From contig CAMBSB010000043.1 in the NCBI GenBank assembly GCA_945870155.1, positions 1-32,088 of the forward strand: a DNA stretch of 32,088 nucleotides, in the 5' to 3' direction. This DNA is from Paludibacter jiangxiensis. Its GTDB lineage: Bacteria; Bacteroidota; Bacteroidia; Bacteroidales; Paludibacteraceae. Positions 26,386 through 32,088 of the stretch are shown here, one piece after another; within the stretch, counting starts at the first letter, position 1, and every line of letters starts with the position of its first letter. The notes beneath the pieces were generated by a model, which saw only the letters and a program-made list of their open reading frames with translations, searched no databases and was not told the origin of the DNA. Position numbers and translations under genes: made by a program.

Positions 26386-26436
26386 TTAATACAAAACAAG
26401 CAAGCATTTTTAATTTGCTTGCTTGTTTTGTATTAA
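26386..26436. terminator. Bidirectional terminator between LamG gene and recN
   Basis: Perfect 21-bp arms (26386-26406 and 26416-26436) with a 9-nt loop between two convergent genes. The outer 10 bp are A/T-rich, so each strand ends in a U-rich tail. Confidence 0.85.
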
Positions 26437-26454
26437 AATGATAAAAAATATATT

Positions 26455-28122
26455 TTATTCATTCTTAGATTCTAACAAATCTCTTGCATTCTGAAGCGAA
26501 GCAGCTGTAAGCATCTTTCCACTAAGCATTTGAGCTAATTCCTGTACCCTTTCTTCAGCCGATAATTTTTGAATGAAAGTTTGAGTATGAAATCCGGATT
26601 CATCTTTAAATACACGATAATGGTTTTTACTTTTCGCAGCAATTTGTGGTAAATGTGTTATGGTAATCACCTGCATTGTTTTACTCATATTATGCATAAT
26701 CTCACCCATCCTATGTGCAATTTCGCCGGAAACTCCGGTATCTATTTCATCAAAAACTATGGTTGGCAAATCAGATTTATGTGCGACTAAGTACTTAATT
26801 GACAACATTAAACGTGATATTTCACCTCCGGATGCAATTAACTGAACAGGTTGAACCGGCCTGTTCTTGTTTGCAGAGAATAAAAATTGCACCTCATCAA
26901 GTCCACGAATGCTAAAGTCGGACAATTCCGAAATTTGAACTTGAAATTGAATATTGGGAATGCCAAGTTGAATCAACTGATTTTTTAAGAAATCTTCGAT
27001 AGGTGCAATCGCAGCAATTCTGCTATTTGTTAATAATTTAGCATTTATTTTAAGTTGATCGAGGCTATCTGCAATTTTATTTTTAAGAGCTTGCAGCTCC
27101 TCATCGTAGTTTTCAATTCTTAACAATTGCTTTTCTAAATCATCTTTGATACTAATTAACTCTGATACAGTAGCAACTTTGTACTTTTTTTGCAAAGTGT
27201 ACAATTCACTCAGTCTATTTTCAACCCACTCCAAACGCGAAGGATTGAACTCTACTTTTTCAGAAAACGCTGAAACTTCTAACTTAATGTCCTTCAGTTC
27301 AATATATGCAGTATGAATTCTATCTATCCAATTGTTACCGGTAGAAACATACGTTTTAATACGTGAAAGTGCCGCTAAAACATCTTTCAGCATTGGAATA
27401 ACCGATTGATCCTCGTCTAACAGAATTTGCACATTATTTAATTCAGTTTTAATTTCTTCGGAATGACTTAAAGTTTCCTGCTCTTGTTCAAGTTCTTCTT
27501 GTTCATTTGCAAGCAAGTTGGCATCGCTTAACTGTTTAAACTGAAATTGCAAATAATCTAAATCACTGGCTTGCTTTGAAGCTATTTGTTGTAACTTTTT
27601 AAGCTCGTTTAATTGACTTTGCCAAAGTACATAAGAGTCAGAATAAATTCGTTGTAAATCAGTATTTTGTGCAATTGTATCCACCACTTCTAATTGATAT
27701 GATTCATTTGAAAGCAAAAGATTATCGTGCTGTGAATGAATATCAATTAATTTGTTCGAAAGTTCTTTTAGTATTATCAATGAAACAGGTGTGTCGTTGA
27801 TAAAAGCCCGGGATTTACCACTGGCAAAAAGTTCACGCCGAATAATGCAAAGATTATTCTCTTTATCTAAATCATTGTCAATAAGGAATTTATCTAAATA
27901 CTTATAATCCGAAATATCAAAAACGGCTTCTATGACACATTTTTCTGCATCATTTTTAACTGATTTCAATTCGGCACGTTGCCCTAATATAAGTGATAGA
28001 GCGCCCAAAATAATTGATTTACCTGCACCGGTTTCACCTGTAATAGTTGAAAAACCTTTGTCGAAATCAATGTTTAATTCAGATATTAAAGCATAATTAG
28101 AAATATATAAAGATTTGATCAT
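26455..28122 (-). CDS. recN: DNA repair protein RecN
   Basis: 555 aa from the ATG at 28122, which starts the conserved MIKSLYISNYALI strand. The frame is open for 26 codons further upstream, but that extension is not typical of the family. RecN is an SMC-like ATPase that acts early in double-strand break repair on chromosomal DNA. Walker A is GETGAGKS (residues 29-36). A long coiled coil fills the middle (about 150-370). The ABC signature ASGGEISRLML and Walker B PTIVFDEIDTGVSG lie near the C-terminus. It lies 99 nt downstream of porD and may be the last gene of the coaBC-porD-recN unit. It is convergent with the LamG gene. Confidence 0.97.
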   Translation of the reverse strand: MIKSLYISNYALISELNIDFDKGFSTITGETGAGKSIILGALSLILGQRAELKSVKNDAEKCVIEAVFDISDYKYLDKFLIDNDLDKENNLCIIRRELFASGKSRAFINDTPVSLIILKELSNKLIDIHSQHDNLLLSNESYQLEVVDTIAQNTDLQRIYSDSYVLWQSQLNELKKLQQIASKQASDLDYLQFQFKQLSDANLLANEQEELEQEQETLSHSEEIKTELNNVQILLDEDQSVIPMLKDVLAALSRIKTYVSTGNNWIDRIHTAYIELKDIKLEVSAFSEKVEFNPSRLEWVENRLSELYTLQKKYKVATVSELISIKDDLEKQLLRIENYDEELQALKNKIADSLDQLKINAKLLTNSRIAAIAPIEDFLKNQLIQLGIPNIQFQVQISELSDFSIRGLDEVQFLFSANKNRPVQPVQLIASGGEISRLMLSIKYLVAHKSDLPTIVFDEIDTGVSGEIAHRMGEIMHNMSKTMQVITITHLPQIAAKSKNHYRVFKDESGFHTQTFIQKLSAEERVQELAQMLSGKMLTAASLQNARDLLESKNE

Positions 28123-28221
28123 ATTTGATAAATTAAAAAATGCAAGAATTAAAGTACAATATTTTGATATAGTAGTAAATTGAATGTAGAAACAAAACAA
28201 ATATTCAATAAAAACAAATCA

Positions 28222-29115
28222 TTAATTCAATATACTTTCATATCGGGTTGTTTGAGTTGGATTTATATCAGTTAAAACTTGAACAACATCTTTTTTCTCT
28301 TTCTCAGTTGATTTTTTAAATATATTAATCAATTCATCGGACTTTGCATCCATAAACGACGCGATTACAATGGCCGATGGTCTGGCTCTATTAGCTTCTC
28401 TAACTAAAGGTAAGCCCTCAGCTATCTTTGCTCTACCGTTTACAGCATTTATCGACATTTCATCCAATCCCAATCGGTGATAATCATAAAAGAACGAACG
28501 GAATTTTTTAAATGCTTCATCCATCAAATTATTGGTAAGTGCATATCTGTTTTTTGTGCTTTCAAAAGCTTTCCAACCTTTATAACTGAGTGATTGAGCA
28601 GCATTTACAATAGACTCAGCCGATTGAAAATATGGCGTACCTCCAAAGCGTGTATACGAATCCATGTCATAGCCAATTATCAAATAAGAATAATATGCTA
28701 AAACTGCTGTAAGATTGGATGTAATGGTATTAGCATTTAATTCTAACTGATCGAATTCTTTGTATTCAAAATCGAATTCATTGTCCTTGAAATTAAACAA
28801 AGTGGTATTGTAACTGGTATTATAAACCGGACGGCGCGATTGTATCTGAATTTCAGTTGTAAAATTATCGCCATCTAACTTTTTTACGATGATGGTCATC
28901 GAACATTCTATCCGTTCTGCATTGGCATAGGTCAATTCTGTCCAACGTCTATTGTTGACAAATTCAGAAATTGATTTTTGTAAAGTATTGAATACAGCCT
29001 TGTTAGAACCAATTATTTGATCGGAATTTATTTGCACATTGCAATTTAATTCCTGAGCATGAATTATAATAACAAAAAACGAAGCAAAAAAAGCGAAAAT
29101 TATCTTTTTTATCAT
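28222..29115 (-). CDS. porD: Type IX secretion system protein PorD (DUF4835)
   Basis: 297 aa. The start is the ATG at 29115, which begins the signal peptide MIKKIIFAFFASFFVIIIHA; four codons further upstream there is only a TTG. The mature protein opens with ELNCNVQINSDQIIGSNKA and continues with FVNNRRWTEL, IQSRRPVYNTSYNTTLFNFK and YYSYLIIGYDMDSYTRFGG, the hallmarks of DUF4835. The family includes Porphyromonas PorD, a periplasmic or envelope protein needed for T9SS function. It is 23 nt downstream of coaBC and so probably cotranscribed, an arrangement I recall from other Bacteroidota. Its presence supports an active T9SS for the two sorting-domain proteins in this window. Confidence 0.92.
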   Translation of the reverse strand: MIKKIIFAFFASFFVIIIHAQELNCNVQINSDQIIGSNKAVFNTLQKSISEFVNNRRWTELTYANAERIECSMTIIVKKLDGDNFTTEIQIQSRRPVYNTSYNTTLFNFKDNEFDFEYKEFDQLELNANTITSNLTAVLAYYSYLIIGYDMDSYTRFGGTPYFQSAESIVNAAQSLSYKGWKAFESTKNRYALTNNLMDEAFKKFRSFFYDYHRLGLDEMSINAVNGRAKIAEGLPLVREANRARPSAIVIASFMDAKSDELINIFKKSTEKEKKDVVQVLTDINPTQTTRYESILN

Positions 29116-29138
29116 AGTTGAAATCAAAAAGTTTATAA

Positions 29139-30335
29139 TTAAAATATCAATGTATTAATCTCATTTACAATATCATAAGCAACTGAGAGTTTTGTTTTCA
29201 AATCAAATTTTCGCATAAAACCAGAACGATGGATAATTGAAACTTTATTGGTATCGAAACCAAATCCGGAGTTTGGATCCTGTAAAGAGTTCAAAACAAT
29301 AAAGTCAAAGTTCTTTCTTTCCATTTTTTCTTTGGCATTGGCTTCTTCATTTGATGTTTCTAGCGCAAAACCAACCAAAAATTGTTCATGTTTTTTAATC
29401 TTACCTACCGCAGCAGCAATATCTAAGGTAGGTTTTAATTCCAAAATTAAATTATCCTTTTCTCGTTTAAGCTTGTTTTCATTTAACACAATCGGCGTAA
29501 AATCGGCTACAGCAGCACAAAGTATTGCACCATCCATGGTTTCGAATTTACTCATAACAGCTTTATACATCTCATTAGCCGATTCAACATTAAAGCGCTT
29601 AATATTAGGATGTTTGGCACTCATGTATACAGGACCGCAAATCAAAGTAACTTCAGCACCTTGTTTTGCACATGCTTCGGCAAGCGCAAAACCCATCTTA
29701 CCCGATGAATAATTACCTACAAAACGTACAGGATCTATCTTTTCGTATGTCGGGCCTGCGGTAATAAGTATTTTTTTTCCGAGCATATTTTTGGGCTCAA
29801 AATAATCGTCAATAAATTGAACAATATTCTCAGGTTCTTCCATGCGCCCTTTGCCTTCGAGACCACTGGCTAAATGCCCAACAGTAGGTTCAATAATTTT
29901 GTTACCATAAGATTTTAATATCTCAATATTCTTGCGGGTTGAAGGATGTGCAAACATATCTAAATCCATTGCAGGTGCTACAAACACCGGACATCTTGCT
30001 GACAAATAGGTGGTTAGCAATAAATTATCGGCTACTCCATGCACCATTTTGCCTATAGTATTGGCAGTAGCCGGAGCAATTATGTATGCATCAGCCCACA
30101 GCCCCAAATCAACATGACTATTCCAATCACCATTTTCGGGATTAAAAAAATCGACTAAAATAGGATTTTTCGACAATGTAGCCAATGTTAAAGGAGTAAT
30201 AAATTCTTTTGCTAAAGGCGTCATAATTACTTTAATTTCAGCACCTTCCTTTGCCAACAATCGTATCAATTGAGCCGATTTATAAGCTGCAATACTGCCT
30301 GTAACTCCTAATATTATTTTTTTTCCTTGCAACAT
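29139..30335 (-). CDS. coaBC: Bifunctional phosphopantothenoylcysteine decarboxylase / phosphopantothenate-cysteine ligase
   Basis: 398 aa from the ATG at 30335 (MLQGKKIILGVTGSIAAYKS); a TTG-initiated extension to 30419 is unlikely. CoaC, the N-terminal flavoprotein (about 1-185), binds FMN. It shows GVTGSIAAYK, the catalytic His in SHVDLGLWAD (H74), APATANTIGKMVHGVADNLL, APAMDLDM (120-127) and LASGLEGKGRMEEP. CoaB (about 187-398) begins KKILITAGPTYEKIDPVR and joins cysteine to phosphopantothenate using CTP. Together they make 4'-phosphopantetheine for coenzyme A. Two active-site positions differ from the E. coli pattern: Asp for Asn in the PxMNxxMW motif (D124) and Ser for Cys in LACG (S157). 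Neighbours are porD downstream and the rpoZ terminator upstream. Confidence 0.96.
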   Translation of the reverse strand: MLQGKKIILGVTGSIAAYKSAQLIRLLAKEGAEIKVIMTPLAKEFITPLTLATLSKNPILVDFFNPENGDWNSHVDLGLWADAYIIAPATANTIGKMVHGVADNLLLTTYLSARCPVFVAPAMDLDMFAHPSTRKNIEILKSYGNKIIEPTVGHLASGLEGKGRMEEPENIVQFIDDYFEPKNMLGKKILITAGPTYEKIDPVRFVGNYSSGKMGFALAEACAKQGAEVTLICGPVYMSAKHPNIKRFNVESANEMYKAVMSKFETMDGAILCAAVADFTPIVLNENKLKREKDNLILELKPTLDIAAAVGKIKKHEQFLVGFALETSNEEANAKEKMERKNFDFIVLNSLQDPNSGFGFDTNKVSIIHRSGFMRKFDLKTKLSVAYDIVNEINTLIF

Positions 30336-30408
30336 AAGTCTTTTATTTAAAACAAATTGATTTCGCCAAAAACTTAAAATAGTGTATATCTTATCATTTT
30401 TGTATTTA

Positions 30409-30416
30409 CAAAAATA
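30409..30416 (-). promoter_or_regulatory. -7 promoter box of the coaBC-porD-recN unit
   Basis: On the minus strand this reads TATTTTTG, an exact TAnnTTTG match between the rpoZ terminator hairpin and coaBC. The start would be near 30403, about 68 nt before the coaBC ATG. No clear -33 element. Confidence 0.4.
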
Positions 30417-30445
30417 CAAAAATGAATTGAACTTTGAATAAATAA

Positions 30446-30497
30446 AAATAGATAAAAGAATAATAGTCGGATTAGAACATTATTCTTTTATCTATTT
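30446..30497 (-). terminator. Hairpin terminator after rpoZ
   Basis: Perfect 19-bp arms (30446-30464 and 30479-30497, aaatagataaaagaataat and its complement) with a 14-nt loop, 47 nt past the rpoZ stop. On the minus strand the stem is followed by TTATTTATTC. The stem is A/T-rich, so termination strength is uncertain. Confidence 0.65.
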
Positions 30498-30543
30498 CTA
30501 TGGTATTTTGAAACATAAATGTTCCAAAAAATTGACAGTTAAA

Positions 30544-30876
30544 TTATTTTAATTTACTCTCTTTCACCGGGTTACGATAATAAACTTTATCTTCGATAAA
30601 CTCCTGAGTTGCTATAAGTACAGCTTTTGGTAGTTTTTCGTAGTAACGTGAAATTTCAATTTGCTCGCGATTTTCAAAAACTTCTTCAATATTATCGTTC
30701 ATTGAATTAAACTCCTGCAATTTTTTATCCAACTCAATTTTCACTTCAGCACTAATCTGATTTGAACGTTTGGCGATAATTTTTACTGTTTCATATACAT
30801 TTCCCACATTTTCGCTGATTGTATTCATATCGCGAGAAATAGTGTTAGTTGGTACATTTAATTTTTTATGTTCCAT
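30544..30876 (-). CDS. rpoZ: DNA-directed RNA polymerase omega subunit
   Basis: 110 aa. The segment GNVYETVKIIAKRSNQISAEVKIELDKKL (residues 25-53) corresponds to the conserved omega helix pair, in which the family reads N-R-F-x-L...A..RA.Q. LPKAVLIATQEFIEDKVYYRN forms the C-terminal part in Bacteroidota omega proteins. Omega binds the beta-prime subunit and helps RNA polymerase assembly. The gene starts 11 nt after the bamD stop and is therefore cotranscribed with bamD. A hairpin terminator follows. Omega sequences of this phylum are divergent, so position between bamD and coaBC adds to the call. Confidence 0.88.
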   Translation of the reverse strand: MEHKKLNVPTNTISRDMNTISENVGNVYETVKIIAKRSNQISAEVKIELDKKLQEFNSMNDNIEEVFENREQIEISRYYEKLPKAVLIATQEFIEDKVYYRNPVKESKLK

Positions 30877-30887
30877 ATTTGTATTAT

Positions 30888-31691
30888 TTAATTTTTTACA
30901 ATTTTCTTCGATTCGTTAAATATTTTGTCTGCTTGTTTTTTTAGTTTTCCCTCCGGAAACTCATTTACGAAATTATAGTATTCGTCAATGGTATTATTAT
31001 ATCTTTCAATTTTTCTTTCAGGGATGCTTTGAACTGCCTGTTGATATTTAGATTCTAAAATTATCATTGAAAGTTCTTCACGATAAATGGTGGAAGGAAA
31101 CTTCTTCAATGCATTTTGAGCAGTAATTACAGCCGACTCGTAATTATTCCCCATATAATTTCCCAAATTAAAATATAATTTAGAATTGATATAATATTTA
31201 TGCGCTAGTTTGTTATTCAATTCATCTAGCAATTTTATAGCTTCCGGAACTCTTTCGCTTTCGGGATAAATATCTACAAATTCCTGTAATGCTGCAATTG
31301 CACTTATTGTTGAGGCTTGATCCAAGCGCGAATCGGGTGAATCGAGATAATAACAATAACCAATCATGTATTTCGATTCGATAATGTATTGCCCTTTAGG
31401 ATAGGTCTTTACATAAGTTTTAAAATACTCTGATGCTGTAAAATAATCTTTTTGACCTAAATATGATTTAGCAACATAATTTAAAATTGTTTCAGAGCGT
31501 TCAGTACCTTTAAAATAGGTGGCAATTTCATCGAATAAAGTCGAAGCACGCATGAAATCGCCTTTATCAAAATATGCAACGGCAGCTGTATATTTAACTT
31601 CGGGATCAGTGCTTTTCAGAATTTTTTGATATTCACCACATGAAGTAAATACTAATAAAGAAAACAGAAGTAATAACGAATAGTTTTTCAT
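30888..31691 (-). CDS. bamD: Outer-membrane protein assembly factor BamD (lipoprotein)
   Basis: 267 aa. The signal MKNYSLLLLFSLLVFTSC ends in a lipobox with the lipidated cysteine at C18. The rest is a run of TPR-like helical hairpins: YFDKGDFMRASTLFDEIATY, SYLGQKDYFTASEYFKTYVK, YYLDSPDSRLDQAS (with the conserved SPDSRLDQ stretch) and a C-terminal VNEFPEG helix. BamD is the essential lipoprotein of the BAM complex that inserts beta-barrel proteins into the outer membrane, with BamA. It leads the bamD-rpoZ unit. The leader predicted from the -7 box upstream is very short. Clients would include the Wzi-like barrel and T9SS outer-membrane components. Confidence 0.95.
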   Translation of the reverse strand: MKNYSLLLLFSLLVFTSCGEYQKILKSTDPEVKYTAAVAYFDKGDFMRASTLFDEIATYFKGTERSETILNYVAKSYLGQKDYFTASEYFKTYVKTYPKGQYIIESKYMIGYCYYLDSPDSRLDQASTISAIAALQEFVDIYPESERVPEAIKLLDELNNKLAHKYYINSKLYFNLGNYMGNNYESAVITAQNALKKFPSTIYREELSMIILESKYQQAVQSIPERKIERYNNTIDEYYNFVNEFPEGKLKKQADKIFNESKKIVKN

Positions 31692-31707
31692 AATGAAATT
31701 TGGACTG

Positions 31708-31715
31708 CAAAAGTA
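31708..31715 (-). promoter_or_regulatory. -7 promoter box of bamD-rpoZ
   Basis: On the minus strand this reads TACTTTTG, an exact TAnnTTTG match. A start near 31702 would leave a leader of only about 11 nt before the bamD ATG at 31691. Confidence 0.4.
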
Positions 31716-31854
31716 GTTAATATATTGCTAATAAAAAAATAATATGCGTTAATTTAGGTTTTTATGAGATTATGGCTTTTATCAAAACCTTTAAAATGAG
31801 TAAAAAATGAGTAAAACATGAGTTTGTAAACCAAATCATGTCATAATTTATATG

Positions 31855-32088
31855 TTATTCAACTAAATATTTCTTAAAACCCGGAGAATAAGTAACTTGA
31901 TACTTACCATCTTTATCAGTATAAATTAAATAACAATCCATGTTAGGAACTCGTTTGCAAAGGCTCATGGCGCTATCAACACCCATTACCATAAAAGCGG
32001 TGGCATAAGCATCGGCTTGCATCGAAGTTGGAGCTATAACCGTAGCACTTAACAAGTTATGCTGAACAGGAAAGCCTGTACGCGGATC
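31855..32088 (-). CDS. apbE: FAD:protein FMN transferase, C-terminal part (partial)
   Basis: The minus-strand frame is open from the window edge (32088) to the stop at 31855, 77 codons; the 5' end is outside. The visible peptide starts DPRTGFPVQHNLLSATVIAP and continues TSMQADAYATAFMVMGVD. This is the ApbE signature, in which DPRTG and the later ADA(L/Y)AT segment bind FAD and Mg(2+). ApbE proteins attach FMN covalently to threonine residues of exported flavoproteins such as NqrB, NqrC and RnfG, acting in the periplasm. The C-terminal YSPGFKKYLVE agrees with the family end. The gene lies 163 nt upstream of bamD on the same strand and may be a separate unit. Confidence 0.92.
   Translation of the reverse strand, partial: DPRTGFPVQHNLLSATVIAPTSMQADAYATAFMVMGVDSAMSLCKRVPNMDCYLIYTDKDGKYQVTYSPGFKKYLVE

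Overview
The window is AT-rich DNA from a member of the Bacteroidota, probably a Bacteroidales-like bacterium; the exact taxon cannot be fixed from the sequence. The evidence is the gene content: the type IX secretion system (T9SS) protein PorD, T9SS C-terminal sorting domains, a BamD/RpoZ/CoaBC/PorD/RecN neighbourhood, tandem cadherin-like surface repeats, and repeated matches to the Bacteroidota -7 promoter box TAnnTTTG upstream of genes.

Positions 1-136 look like the cut-off end of an ISAs1-type insertion sequence. From 330 to 7154 (minus strand) lie an AsmA-like envelope protein, a polyprenyl glycosylphosphotransferase, a Wzi-like outer-membrane protein and CoaE. The middle two suggest polysaccharide export or assembly. 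Two plus-strand genes follow, a B12-binding-type radical SAM protein (7449-9236) and a zinc-type cation diffusion facilitator (9597-10505), separated by palindromic intergenic repeats. A minus-strand integral membrane protein of unknown function is at 10989-11663.

The centre (11881-22157, minus) is a block of four exported proteins transcribed in the same direction: a T9SS cargo protein (703 aa), a 232-aa protein with a PVGDG plus membrane helix plus basic C-terminus, a 207-aa secreted protein, and a 2172-aa protein. The largest carries a DUF11-like domain and a threefold domain set (A-B-C) repeated four times. It ends in a strong intrinsic terminator and has no recognisable T9SS sorting domain.

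From 22158 to 25384 the DNA is gene-poor and accessory. It holds a diverged duplication with a sigma-54-like motif, an IS110-family transposase with structured flanks, a candidate small RNA of about 108 nt on the minus strand with its own -7 box and terminator, and a cluster of small palindromes. A LamG-domain T9SS cargo gene (TTG start) follows and ends at a perfect 21-bp bidirectional terminator.

The right side is conserved core genome on the minus strand: apbE (partial), then bamD-rpoZ ending in a hairpin terminator, then a promoter-like box and the coaBC-porD-recN unit. PorD links this housekeeping block to the T9SS that would export the two sorting-domain cargos in the window.
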